From a bacterium (lineage in GTDB: Bacteria; Pseudomonadota; Alphaproteobacteria; SP197), in contig JAPPGE010000023.1 in assembly GCA_028821455.1 (NCBI GenBank), positions 1 to 64,000 on the forward strand: 64,000 nucleotides of DNA. Reading direction: 5' to 3'. The first letter of the stretch is position 1, and the number at the start of each line of letters is the position of its first letter. The notes beneath the pieces are model-generated. The model was not told the origin of the DNA. It worked only from the letters and a program-made list of their open reading frames with translations, and ran no database searches. A program made the translations under genes and the position numbers. Below are positions 1 to 8,199 of this stretch, one piece after another.

Positions 1-622
1 GTCTGAATCCTCAAAACCAAAACGTCACCAACTCTTCAAAAGCGATTCCCCTGTGTCGGAGGCCTGTCCCTGCGCGAGATGCTATGTCGATTAGTGGCAC
101 GCACTTCAATTCGGAGGAGGAATTGACAATGGTAGCTTCTGGCCCAGAATCTGAGCCGTGCGCCTCGCTGGGAACCCGATGGGAATCGCGGCAAGTACAA
201 CGCCCGGCGGTTACTGTCGGAGAGGTCCCGAGTGTGCTCTCACGCGCAAGCCCGCCCACCCGACCTTCCCAGCCAAGGAGCGCATGACACCAACAGCGCA
301 TTGCCTAAAGCGAAGCGGCGGCGATCCGCGACGTCGCCGAATCAGTCGAGCGGACGCCCGGCGTCAAGGACGTTGCAAAGTGACCGCTTTACCTTATGGC
401 GATACTCTCCCATCGATCTGAATCTGAAACACACGACACGGGATCAGCTTGCCTTGTTGGCGAGTGAAGCGAAAGGACTTTGTCGAGGAAGTGGCATCGG
501 GCGCCAATGACCTATGGAAGGAGAACAAGGGGTCTGACCGGATCTTGTCGCCATAGCAAGGGGCTTTCGATCCATCCGGCAACAACGTGCACTATGATGT
601 CCCGGCTTCTCCAGCTTCTGCA
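1..622. other. Left-edge stretch with no supported gene
   Basis: I see no convincing gene here. The short open frames on both strands have no recognisable domain. One plus-strand frame at 129-287 has a strong GGAGGAGG sequence upstream, but its 52-residue product is low-complexity and resembles nothing I know. A minus-strand frame starting at 623 overlaps the stop of the downstream recombinase by one base and would give 59 residues, also without recognisable features. The stretch probably belongs to the interior of the mobile segment, whose left end is not in the window. Confidence 0.4.
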
Positions 623-1762
623 TCAAGACTCGAACACACTGACAATCGCCCTACCAACTCGTTCGGCTGCTTCTTCGATGTCTCTGTCAGAGACATGGGC
701 ATACCGCATGGTCATCGAAACCTGTCGATGACCAAGAAGCCGCGCCACTGTCGGGAGAGGAACACCCTGCATAACGGCATAGCTGGCAAAGGTATGGCGC
801 AAGTCATGCAGGCGGATATCCTCTATGCCCGCACGTCGCCGAACGATGTCCCAAAGGGGCAGATTTCGACAAGGTGGTCGTGACGGTGCGGTCGGTGAAG
901 GAAAGACGTACGGGCTGTCAATGCGTGGTTGTCGATTTATGATCTCTCGTGCCGTACTGCTAAGATACACTGTTCGCGGACCCGTCTTGCTGTCCGTGAG
1001 GTCAAGCGTCCCGTCGCCAACTTCCTTCCATTGGAGCGTCCGGATTTCGCTGAAACGGCAGCCCGTGCAGGAGAGGAGTCGAATGATGTCCGCCTGGCGA
1101 GCCCGTGACGGCTCTTCTGCAACGCAACGGTCCAGTTCGTCATGAAGGCGACGGATTTCGGCCCGGGAGAGGAACCGGTTGAGTTTGCGCCCCGGGTTGC
1201 GGCGGATGCCACTCGCAGGATTGACCTCGACGTGGCCATGGACCCTGGCGTGATTCATGATCTGGCGCAGGACGTCGAGCGTACGGTTGGCTCCGCCAGG
1301 AGCGGTCTCGCTGTAGCGGTCGAACCAGAGACTGACGGACCGTCGATCGATCCGGTCAAGTGTCAGATTGCCGAATGTCGGCATGAGTTGACTTGCCAAC
1401 ATGTAGTCGGCATGGCGGCGGGAGGTTGGCTTCTGACGCTCGTAGCATTCCGACTTCCAGACGGCGGCAACAAAGTCACGGAACAAGGGAACGGTCGTGG
1501 TGGGCTTTCGAGCGTCCGGTCCGCCGGACTGGATATCGAGGCACCTGATGCGCGCCTCGTCAACAGTCATCAGCGTCGCCCGGGCGAGCGTGCGACGCCG
1601 TGAAGATCCGTCACGACTGTCGAGACAGATGAATGCCCGATGTCCGGACGGCCGGATACGCACGCCAAGGCCTGGGACCTTCGTGTCCCAGACCGTGTAT
1701 TCCGACTCCTCCGCACGCAGCCGCATGACATTGCGATCACTGAGGCGCATTTTTCGGGGCAT
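623..1762 (-). CDS. Tyrosine-type site-specific recombinase (second of pair)
   Basis: This 379-residue protein catalyses DNA strand exchange through a 3'-phosphotyrosyl intermediate. The N-terminus (about 1-80) resembles the arm-binding domain of P4-like integrases, followed by a core-binding region and a catalytic domain. The catalytic residues are readable: Arg in TGCRFSEIRTLQW, the HDLRHTFAS box giving His and Arg, a LLGH box and the nucleophilic Tyr in MRYAHV. The start codon lies 3 nt after the stop of the upstream recombinase, so the two are almost certainly co-transcribed and translationally coupled. The two proteins share the same architecture but differ clearly in sequence, so this is not a recent duplication. 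It may be active, since no catalytic residue is missing. Confidence 0.9.
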   Translation of the reverse strand: MPRKMRLSDRNVMRLRAEESEYTVWDTKVPGLGVRIRPSGHRAFICLDSRDGSSRRRTLARATLMTVDEARIRCLDIQSGGPDARKPTTTVPLFRDFVAAVWKSECYERQKPTSRRHADYMLASQLMPTFGNLTLDRIDRRSVSLWFDRYSETAPGGANRTLDVLRQIMNHARVHGHVEVNPASGIRRNPGRKLNRFLSRAEIRRLHDELDRCVAEEPSRARQADIIRLLSCTGCRFSEIRTLQWKEVGDGTLDLTDSKTGPRTVYLSSTAREIINRQPRIDSPYVFPSPTAPSRPPCRNLPLWDIVRRRAGIEDIRLHDLRHTFASYAVMQGVPLPTVARLLGHRQVSMTMRYAHVSDRDIEEAAERVGRAIVSVFES

Positions 1763-1765
1763 GGC

Positions 1766-2881
1766 TCAGCTCTCCCCGCCGAGAATGGGCGCCAGAGCTT
1801 CGGCGGCATCGCGGACGGTCGCATCGGCAAGGTGCGTGTACTTCAGCGTGGTCGCCGGGTCGGTATGGCCGAGAAGCCTGCCGATGGCGAGGATCGTCTC
1901 GCCATGGGCGAGGGCCACCGACGCGTAGGTGTGCCTCAGATCATGGCACCGGACATCCTCGATGGCCGCCTCGGCCCGCACTTTCCGCCAGAACAAGTGA
2001 AGAGTATCAGCCGACAGGTGGCGGTTTCCCCGGGACGATGGAAACACCCATGAACCTGATCGCGGAAGGTCGTCGAGAACACGGCGTGCGGCGGACGACA
2101 GCCACACGGTGCGCGGTCCGACCTTGCTGTCGGAGAGGTGGAGGTTGGCCTCGCGGTACTCGGGCCACCTGAGTGTCAGGATCTCGGAACTGCGACACCC
2201 TGTCAGGAGAAGCAGACGTATGATCGATGCCAGAAGGGGAAAGCGGTCATGATGCCGGTCAAGTGTCCGGCTCAACCGCCGTATCTCATCCGTCGTCAGG
2301 AATCGTTCACGGCCCCGCCGGCGATAGCGCCTGATGCCGCTGCACGGATTGGTCCCCTCGAGGCGATAGCCGTAGACCTCGGCCTGTTTGAGAATGACCG
2401 AGAGAACCGGTGCCGATCGATTCGCGGCCACCGGTGTCGCATGAAGGGAGGCAAACCACCTCTCGACATCGGAGCGCGTGATGTCGGCAATCGCCATGCC
2501 CCTGAACCAGGGCAGGATTTGATTCCTGAAGTATCCGAGATTGACCGTGAGCGTACGCGGCTTCCAATGGCGAGCGTAGCGCCGGAAGACTTCCTCGGCC
2601 ACAGCCTCGAACTGGATTGGAGCGACGGGCCCGGCGTCGCGCTTCGGCGCCAGCAGGGCGTTGGCCTTCGAGCGGGCGCACTCCAGGCTGATGGTCTTGG
2701 CATCGCCGATGGCATGCCAGACGCGACGACCGTCGACCTGGCTGTGGAGAAAGTACCGCTTGCGGCCCGAAGGCAGGATTCTGACACCGAATCCCCTGAT
2801 GTCCCTGTCTCGAATGTCACGGGCCTTCCTGCCCGGCTTGAGGGTGTCGACGCGATGTTGCGTGAGACGGCTTGGCGCCAT
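1766..2881 (-). CDS. Tyrosine-type site-specific recombinase (first of pair)
   Basis: This is a P4-like integrase of about 371 residues. The N-terminal arm-type domain contains a GFGVRILPSGRKRYF stretch, which is typical of such integrases. The C-terminal catalytic domain shows Arg in LTGCRSSEILTLRW, then HDLRHTYAS, LLGHTDPATT and Tyr in LKYTHLAD. I chose the ATG at 2881 because AAGGGAGAG lies about 5 bases upstream. An in-frame start at 2974 would add 31 residues that reach into the disrupted oxidoreductase and look non-coding. It is the promoter-proximal member of the pair and starts 94 bp from the premature stop of the oxidoreductase, which places it at the integration junction. Confidence 0.9.
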   Translation of the reverse strand: MAPSRLTQHRVDTLKPGRKARDIRDRDIRGFGVRILPSGRKRYFLHSQVDGRRVWHAIGDAKTISLECARSKANALLAPKRDAGPVAPIQFEAVAEEVFRRYARHWKPRTLTVNLGYFRNQILPWFRGMAIADITRSDVERWFASLHATPVAANRSAPVLSVILKQAEVYGYRLEGTNPCSGIRRYRRRGRERFLTTDEIRRLSRTLDRHHDRFPLLASIIRLLLLTGCRSSEILTLRWPEYREANLHLSDSKVGPRTVWLSSAARRVLDDLPRSGSWVFPSSRGNRHLSADTLHLFWRKVRAEAAIEDVRCHDLRHTYASVALAHGETILAIGRLLGHTDPATTLKYTHLADATVRDAAEALAPILGGES

Positions 2882-2974
2882 GGTTTGCTCTCCCTTCCCC
2901 TGTTGCACCGGGGGCACGGAAACCTCTTGATTCCGCGTTCCAGGCGTGAAATAGTGAGAGAGAAAACGTCGCAA

Positions 2975-4045
2975 TTACCGGTTGTTACAATTTTCGTTCA
3001 GCACCAAAGGTGCGCTCCAGGTGTGTTCGAAGGTGACGCGGGGCACCATGGGAAAACGCCTGGCAAGGGTACGGAGGTGTCGACGCCGGACTTGCGCCAG
3101 ATCGCGTTCGGTGATCGTGAAGTCCGGACGGTGACGCAGGGCCAGCCGGATGAGAAGCCTCTTGTCCCGGGTGTAGCGCATCGTCGCCCCGCCCAGAAGG
3201 ACTGGAATGGTTCCCCAGTCGCCTTCGCCTCCCAGGGCCTTCTGTTCGGCATCGTCAAGCGGCCGGGTGAGGCTGGCGAACGTGTGGATGGTGAGCAGCT
3301 TCTGCCTGAGAAACCCGAAGGCGGAAGTCCAGCCGTTGGTCGCCAGGATGATCCGTGGCGCCGTCAGTCGCCCGGCTGATGTCACAAGAGTCTTGGATGT
3401 GCCGTTGTGGTACTCGCGCACGGCGGAATTCTCGAAGATCTCGACATTGTCCGGCATGGAGCGCGCCAGCCCTGTCACAAGCGCTGCCGGCTGCATGAGT
3501 ATGCTCCCGGGGGTAAACAGGCCGTCGACAAAGCTGTCCGTGCCGAGGAAGGCGGTGAGACGCCCGCGGTCCCATCGCTCGCAGTCCTCGCCAAGGTCGT
3601 CGAGACGGGTCTGCATGACGTCGAGATTCCGGCGTCCCGAAGACGTGGCCGCCACGTGTACCTTGCCGCGACGGCTCCACTGACAGCGAATCTGGTGACG
3701 CTCCACAAGATCGCCGAGCCAGGCGATGGCCTGCCGGTTGATGCGGATCTGCCGGCGGTCGTGTTCCGGCTGTTCGCGCGACAGCGCATGGGGAAGGTCG
3801 ATGATGAATCCCGAATTGCGCCCCGAGGCGTTCTCCCCGATGCGTCCCGCCTCAAGGAGCACGACGCGGTCCCCGGGCCGCAATTCACCCAGGCGCCGGG
3901 CGGCGGCAAGACCGGCGAAACCACCACCGATCACCACCCAGTCCGCCGCACCCTCGCCTTCCCAGACACGCGCCGGAGGGTGTTCCTCCAGGATGTTGTA
4001 CCAGCCGTTCGAATGATCGTTCTTCGGGAAGCCGGTCACCCGCAT
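2975..4045 (-). CDS. FAD-dependent oxidoreductase (DAO family), 3' end truncated
   Basis: This is a D-amino-acid oxidase-fold flavoprotein related to PuuB-type gamma-glutamylputrescine oxidases; 356 residues are present. The dinucleotide-binding motif IGGGFAGLAAARRL lies near residue 40, followed by an acidic strand end and ASGRNSGFI, typical of amine-oxidising members. The family normally runs to about 430 residues, with a C-terminal FAD contact segment of the form GCNGxGxxKGT. Here the frame ends just after FEHTWSAPLVL, so that segment is lost. The tail after that motif is probably foreign sequence from the inserted recombinase element. It starts 9 bp after the cupin stop and belongs to the same minus-strand run. 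The product is probably inactive, and the substrate is unknown; a small amine or amino acid is likely. Confidence 0.8.
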   Translation of the reverse strand: MRVTGFPKNDHSNGWYNILEEHPPARVWEGEGAADWVVIGGGFAGLAAARRLGELRPGDRVVLLEAGRIGENASGRNSGFIIDLPHALSREQPEHDRRQIRINRQAIAWLGDLVERHQIRCQWSRRGKVHVAATSSGRRNLDVMQTRLDDLGEDCERWDRGRLTAFLGTDSFVDGLFTPGSILMQPAALVTGLARSMPDNVEIFENSAVREYHNGTSKTLVTSAGRLTAPRIILATNGWTSAFGFLRQKLLTIHTFASLTRPLDDAEQKALGGEGDWGTIPVLLGGATMRYTRDKRLLIRLALRHRPDFTITERDLAQVRRRHLRTLARRFPMVPRVTFEHTWSAPLVLNENCNNR

Positions 4046-4054
4046 GGCGCGGTG

Positions 4055-4441
4055 TCAGTCCAGGGGCTCCGGGGGGACGGGTACGTGGTGGTGGGTGCTG
4101 CTTCCCGCCTTCGACTCGGTCACCGGAGCCACGGCAAAGAAGAATCTCGCCGGTTCGCGCGCCACATAGGTGAGCCGGGTTCCGGCAGGAAGCCACATGA
4201 TGTCTCCGGGGCCAATGCGGTGCCGTCCCTCGTCGGTGTGGATCTCCAGTTCACCGTCGATTCCGTAGATGATCTCGTCGTAGGTCACGGTCCAGGGAAT
4301 GCTGCAGTTCTCGAACACTCCCATGCCGCCTCCCAGCGTGGTGCTGATCGCCGAGTTGATGGTTGCCACCACATTGCCGCCACTGCCGTCAGCCACGGAA
4401 AGATCGAGGTCATTCCCACGGAACATGCGTGCATCGCTCAT
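4055..4441 (-). CDS. Small cupin-domain protein (EutQ-like)
   Basis: This 128-residue protein forms a single cupin barrel. The conserved turns are visible as DEIIYGIDGELEIHTDEG and GPGDIMWLPAGTRL, resembling the EutQ-type ethanolamine utilisation cupins. These proteins are poorly defined biochemically. The His residues expected of metal-binding cupins are mostly replaced here by Asp, Glu and Tyr, as in EutQ. The start codon overlaps the stop of the upstream Rieske oxygenase by one base (TGATG), so it is translationally coupled to it. The context suggests a binding or isomerising role in the same catabolic operon, but the function is unproven. Confidence 0.8.
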   Translation of the reverse strand: MSDARMFRGNDLDLSVADGSGGNVVATINSAISTTLGGGMGVFENCSIPWTVTYDEIIYGIDGELEIHTDEGRHRIGPGDIMWLPAGTRLTYVAREPARFFFAVAPVTESKAGSSTHHHVPVPPEPLD

Positions 4442-5586
4442 CAGGTCATGTCTCCTTCCAATGCATCTTTCACCCAGGTCTGAAAGGCATGGACACAGTG
4501 TTCGCTGTCTCCGGGTTCACCGCCCCGGGAAATGAACCGGCCCTGGTAGTAGCCTCGCGACACGATACCCCGCTGGACACCTTCATTGAGGGCGGCATCT
4601 TCAGGTCCGAGAGCCTCGTTGAACCAGACCTCCGAAGCACGCGTGGTCTCGTCATCGCCACGGCCAGGAACGCGGTAGTAGGCGTTTTCCACGACTGATG
4701 ACTGCGTCCCCGTGGGCCGCATCAGGAAGGTCGAGATCATGTCGGCATGGGGCCAGGAATAGATGATCCAGTCCGGCCACAGGTAAAGCGTGATGAAATG
4801 GTCCGTCTGGCCACCGGAACCGGACCGCGGGAAGGGATAAACCTCCGTCCGGTTCCTGCCCGGGGGAGCAATGATGGCCAGCCAGCGGTCGTGCACATGA
4901 AGCTTAGTGGTCTCCATGTCGATGATGTCGGTGAGTTCGCGGTGGGCCGGGCCGGAGTTGGGAAAGTGGTAGCCCTCGATCGCGTTCTCGACGGTCACCT
5001 TCCAGTTGGAGGCAATGGCAAAGTCCTTCTGGCCGCCGAACGTGACCGTTTCGAGATCAGGAAACCAGCGCCGGCACTCTTCCTCGAAGCCCGGGGCCCA
5101 CTCGTTCATCGGCGGCGCATCGTCATCGAGGTTGACGAAGATGAAGCCGGCGAATTCCTGGATCCGCACCGGCACGAGACCGAAGTCGGACTTGTCGAAA
5201 TCCGGCACCCGGTCACACAGCCGTGCGCTCCTCAGTGACCCGTCGGTGCCATAGGCCCAGCCATGGTAGGGGCAGGTGATGGCGGCCTTGACGGTGCCGC
5301 GCCCCTGCAGCAGCTCGTGGGCACGGTGCTGGCAAACGTTGTAGAAGGCGCGCAGACGACCGTCCCGTCCCCTGATGGCGACAACTCCCTGACCGTGGAT
5401 GTCGACGGTGACATAGCTGCCGGGAGTGCCGAGCGCGCTCCTGTGACAGACAAAACGCCAGGAGCGGAAGAAGATCGCCTCCTTCTCACGCTCCAGAACA
5501 TCCTCACGGTAGTACCACGGCGAAGGCAGGGTGAACGAGGTGAGGTGGTCACCGGTCATCCCCGCCACCGGCAGCGATTCAACCAT
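4441..5586 (-). CDS. Rieske non-haem iron oxygenase, alpha subunit type (Rieske A)
   Basis: This is a lone oxygenase component of about 381 residues. The Rieske [2Fe-2S] ligands are Cys85-His87 (VCQHRAH) and Cys105-His108 (CPYHGW). The mononuclear iron site begins NAIEGYH, giving Glu204 and His207. The next His is at 215, so the two His are seven residues apart rather than the usual four, which marks a separate subfamily. The ATG at 5586 is preferred because GGAG precedes it; a TTG at 5607 is the alternative. No reductase or ferredoxin gene lies nearby. It sits between the formamidase and the cupin. Related lone alpha subunits hydroxylate or demethylate quaternary amines, but the substrate here cannot be read from sequence. 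Confidence 0.88.
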   Translation of the reverse strand: MVESLPVAGMTGDHLTSFTLPSPWYYREDVLEREKEAIFFRSWRFVCHRSALGTPGSYVTVDIHGQGVVAIRGRDGRLRAFYNVCQHRAHELLQGRGTVKAAITCPYHGWAYGTDGSLRSARLCDRVPDFDKSDFGLVPVRIQEFAGFIFVNLDDDAPPMNEWAPGFEEECRRWFPDLETVTFGGQKDFAIASNWKVTVENAIEGYHFPNSGPAHRELTDIIDMETTKLHVHDRWLAIIAPPGRNRTEVYPFPRSGSGGQTDHFITLYLWPDWIIYSWPHADMISTFLMRPTGTQSSVVENAYYRVPGRGDDETTRASEVWFNEALGPEDAALNEGVQRGIVSRGYYQGRFISRGGEPGDSEHCVHAFQTWVKDALEGDMT

Positions 5587-5651
5587 GACGCAGCTCCGTT
5601 GTTCCAACGCCGGGAACCCTATGCGTCACCCCGTCCCGAATCAACGTTCCC

Positions 5652-5672
5652 GGGCCGCCCTGGTGGCGGCCC
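5652..5672 (-). terminator. GC-rich hairpin just downstream of the formamidase gene
   Basis: An 8-bp perfect stem (GGGCCGCC paired with GGCGGCCC) with a 5-base loop begins about 5 nt after the formamidase stop codon. No T-run follows, so it is more likely a pause site, mRNA stabiliser or weak terminator than a classical intrinsic terminator. Confidence 0.4.
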
Positions 5673-5677
5673 CTGTT

Positions 5678-6694
5678 TCAGTCCTGGATGTACTTCTTGG
5701 GAACGGCGGCGCCAATCGTGTACTTGGGATCCACGAAATTGCCCAGGCGCACCTTGCCGCACTGACTGAGCATCATGTAGGCGTCCCACTGGTCGAACCC
5801 GTAGTCCGCCGCCATCCACCGGATCAGTTCACGGTAGGCAATGCGTGCGCTGTCCTCGAGCGGACGCGTGCTGCCTATTCCCATGATGAAGTCATCGGCC
5901 TCCAGGCGCGGCCACTCGATCGGCCAGTTCTTGATCAGATCGACCGTTATGGTGGTGGTGGTCGGGTACTCGACGGCCACGCCGCATACTTCGCCATCGC
6001 CCTGGCAGGCATGGGCATCGCCGATGAAGAGACGGCCACCCCTGGTGCGGACTGGCAGGTAGGTGATCGTACCCGGTCCCATGTCGGGGAGATCCATGTT
6101 GCCGCCATGGGCGTCGGGTGTCAGGGAATTGATTGAATCGATCTCGGGCGAACAGCTGAGCGTGCCGATATGGGGCTTGTAGGGGAGCGTCACCCTGTCG
6201 CTCCAGTAGACCTTCTCCTCGTCGAGGTCGATCTTGCGAACGATCTCGGGGAGCGGTTCGTTGAGCGTCGCTGTCAGGGTTGTGCCGGTCAAGGCGCCGA
6301 ACTCCCGGATCATGCAACAGGTGCCGCGGGGGTTCGGTCCCCGTGGCGCCATGCTCTCGATATGAACGCACAGGACGTCGCCCTTTTCCGCTCCCTCGAC
6401 CATGATCGGGCCGCATTGGGGATTGAGCCAGGGCATCTCCAGAATTTCCGAGGGAACATCGGATTCGCTCCTGATCTTGCCTTCGAAGGCATCGCGAGTC
6501 TCGACGATGACCCTGTCACCCGGATTGATGTGGAGGACCGGTTCGGAATATGGGCCAATCGTGTAGTGATAGACACCCTGGACCTCTTCCGTGAGATTGT
6601 GGGTGACCCCTGTTGATCCGTAGCCGACACCGCGCCGGTACATGATGGATTCCGTCACCCAGTCGTTCGGGTAGGATCGCATGATCATTTCCAT
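5678..6694 (-). CDS. fmdA: Acetamidase/formamidase (FmdA/AmdA family)
   Basis: This 338-residue cytosolic amidohydrolase probably releases ammonia from formamide, acetamide or a related short amide. The family signatures are present: an N-terminal beta-domain with LHINPGDRVIVETRDAFEG, a GPIMVEGAEKGDVLCVHI segment and a C-terminal GDAHACQGDGEVCG motif, which carries the Asp, His and Glu residues characteristic of the family. The length matches other family members. The preferred ATG has AAGGGGG about 12 bases upstream. It lies directly downstream of an ABC transporter of the urea/short-chain amide class, the same arrangement known for fmd genes in methylotrophs. That strongly suggests uptake and hydrolysis of amides as a nitrogen source. 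Confidence 0.9.
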   Translation of the reverse strand: MEMIMRSYPNDWVTESIMYRRGVGYGSTGVTHNLTEEVQGVYHYTIGPYSEPVLHINPGDRVIVETRDAFEGKIRSESDVPSEILEMPWLNPQCGPIMVEGAEKGDVLCVHIESMAPRGPNPRGTCCMIREFGALTGTTLTATLNEPLPEIVRKIDLDEEKVYWSDRVTLPYKPHIGTLSCSPEIDSINSLTPDAHGGNMDLPDMGPGTITYLPVRTRGGRLFIGDAHACQGDGEVCGVAVEYPTTTTITVDLIKNWPIEWPRLEADDFIMGIGSTRPLEDSARIAYRELIRWMAADYGFDQWDAYMMLSQCGKVRLGNFVDPKYTIGAAVPKKYIQD

Positions 6695-6759
6695 AGCCGT
6701 CGTTCCCCCTTTTTCAATTCATGGGCCATTCCGTCGGGCAGGTCAGGGACATGCCGCCA

Positions 6760-7473
6760 TCAGACCGCGAGGTAGGTGGCCACATGTTCCGTGTCCATAA
6801 GGCGCTCGCGGTCAAGATCAGCCACCACCCTGCCCTTGTCCAGAACATAGGCACGCTGCGCCACGGTCTGGATCAGGTCGATGTTCTGTTCGACGATGAG
6901 GACGGTCAGCTGCCTGGACTGGTTGAGTTCGCGGACGAAGGCGCCGATGTCCTGAACGATGCTGGGCTGGACGCCGTCGCTGGGTTCGTCAAGCAGCAAC
7001 AGATCGGGAGCGTTGATCAGCGCGCGCGCAATGGCGAGCATGGCCTGCTGCCCGCCACTCAGCGTGCCGCCGCGCTGGCGTTGCCGGTCGCGAAGGAACG
7101 GAAAGAACGAGAACGCCACTTCAGGATCGGGTGTCTGCTGGTCGCGATTGATGAATCCGCCCATGCGAAGATTGTCCCGCACCGTCATCTGCGGGAATAT
7201 TCCCCGCCCCTGCGGCACATAGCCGATCCCCCGGCGCGCCCGACGGTCGGCAGGCAGTGCCGAGATATCCTCTCCCTGGTAGCGGATGTTTCCGGCGCGC
7301 GTTGGCAACAGACCGATCAGCGTCTTCATCAGGGTTGTCTTGCCAACCCCGTTGCGGCCAAGCACGCTCACGACTTCACCGCGGTCGATGCTGAGGTCAA
7401 ATCCCTGGAGCACATCGCCGATCGAGTAGCCCGACCGAAGCCCCGTTGCCGTGAGAAGCTCCGTTCCCATCAT
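6760..7473 (-). CDS. livF: ABC transporter ATP-binding protein, LivF/UrtE type
   Basis: This 237-residue ATPase belongs to a branched-chain amino acid/urea/amide-type importer. Walker A is GRNGVGKTTL (about 39-48), the signature is LSGGQQAML, and Walker B is LLLDEPSDGVQPSI followed by the switch region. The gene overlaps the upstream LivG-type ATPase by 4 bp (7470-7473), so the two are translationally coupled. Its partners are the two permeases and the binding protein upstream. The formamidase downstream argues for amide or urea transport rather than amino acids. Confidence 0.9.
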   Translation of the reverse strand: MMGTELLTATGLRSGYSIGDVLQGFDLSIDRGEVVSVLGRNGVGKTTLMKTLIGLLPTRAGNIRYQGEDISALPADRRARRGIGYVPQGRGIFPQMTVRDNLRMGGFINRDQQTPDPEVAFSFFPFLRDRQRQRGGTLSGGQQAMLAIARALINAPDLLLLDEPSDGVQPSIVQDIGAFVRELNQSRQLTVLIVEQNIDLIQTVAQRAYVLDKGRVVADLDRERLMDTEHVATYLAV

Positions 7474-8195
7474 GCCTGTCCGAGATAGATGCGCCGCACG
7501 TCATCGTGCGCCGTGATGTCTGCAACGGTGCCCTCCGCAAAGATGGCGCCCTGGTGCAGCACCGTCACTCGCTCGGCCACCTCCCTGACGAATGCGATGT
7601 CGTGCTCGACCACGATGATGGTCAGTCCATCATCGTTGAGATGACGCAGAACCCTGGCTGTCTGCAACGTCTCCTCGGGCGACAGTCCGGCCGTAGGCTC
7701 ATCAAGAAGGAGGACGTCGGGTCCGCCGGCAAGCACCATCGCGATCTCGAGCCACTGCAGTCGATGGTGGGGCAGTTCCCGGGCCGGAACATCGCTTGTC
7801 ATATCCAGACCGAAGGTCGACAACGCATACTGGTAGCGTTTCTCGGATGTGGAAGAGCGGCCGCCCTGGGGAAGCCTGAACGGCGCTTCGAGATTCTGCC
7901 TTACCGTGAGTTCGTGGAAGGCGCGATTGGTCTGGAAGGTCAGACCCAGCCCCAGCCGTACCCGGCGGAAGCTCGGAAGCGCCGTGATGTCGCGATCCTT
8001 GAGGAAGATATTCCCCGAATCCGGCGCATGAATCCCACACAGCAACGCGAACAGGGTCGATTTCCCCGCACCATTGGGTCCGATGATGCAGCGCAACTCC
8101 CCTTCGGGAATGTCGAGATCGACGTCTTGCGTGGCGACAATGCCGCCAAACCTCTTTTCGAGGGCCGAGGTGCGGACGATGGAATGCGTGGTCAC
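7470..8195 (-). CDS. livG: ABC transporter ATP-binding protein, LivG/UrtD type
   Basis: This ATPase of about 241 residues has Walker A GPNGAGKSTLF and Walker B VLLLDEPTAGLSPEE. The ABC signature, normally LSHGQ or LSGGQ before QWLEIA, reads LPHHRLQWLEIAM here and is strongly degenerate. The GTG at 8195 is preferred because GGAGGGG lies 8 nt upstream and it falls just after the permease stop at 8200. The alternative ATG at 8225 would overlap the permease. It probably heterodimerises with the LivF-type subunit, which has a canonical signature. Confidence 0.88.
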   Translation of the reverse strand: MTTHSIVRTSALEKRFGGIVATQDVDLDIPEGELRCIIGPNGAGKSTLFALLCGIHAPDSGNIFLKDRDITALPSFRRVRLGLGLTFQTNRAFHELTVRQNLEAPFRLPQGGRSSTSEKRYQYALSTFGLDMTSDVPARELPHHRLQWLEIAMVLAGGPDVLLLDEPTAGLSPEETLQTARVLRHLNDDGLTIIVVEHDIAFVREVAERVTVLHQGAIFAEGTVADITAHDDVRRIYLGQA

Positions 8196-8199
8196 GGCT

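Larger units (their letters stand above)
623..2974 (-). mobile_element. Integrative segment carrying two tandem tyrosine recombinases
   Basis: Two phage-type tyrosine recombinase genes lie head to tail with a 3-nt gap. They sit immediately downstream of an oxidoreductase gene whose reading frame ends about 70 codons early. The right boundary is therefore inferred to lie near 2975-3000, inside the oxidoreductase gene. The left boundary is not visible, and I found no recognisable direct-repeat pair or cargo gene. The pairing recalls recombinase-in-trio type elements, but only two recombinases are present in the window. Confidence 0.55.

Noticed and set aside
129-287. Plus-strand short frame with a strong upstream GGAGGAGG
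   Set aside because: The product has no features and no neighbour link; a chance purine-rich run is likely.
573-590. Short match to the repeated thioesterase leader (TTTCGATCCATCCGGC)
   Set aside because: Only 16 bp match in unrelated surroundings; this can arise by chance in a 64-kb window.
444-623. Small open frame overlapping the recombinase stop as a possible third element gene
   Set aside because: Only 59 codons, low-complexity product, no recognisable domain; the overlap alone is not enough.
5652-5672. Considered as a strong intrinsic terminator
   Set aside because: No T-run follows on the transcribed side, so only a weak hairpin role is claimed.
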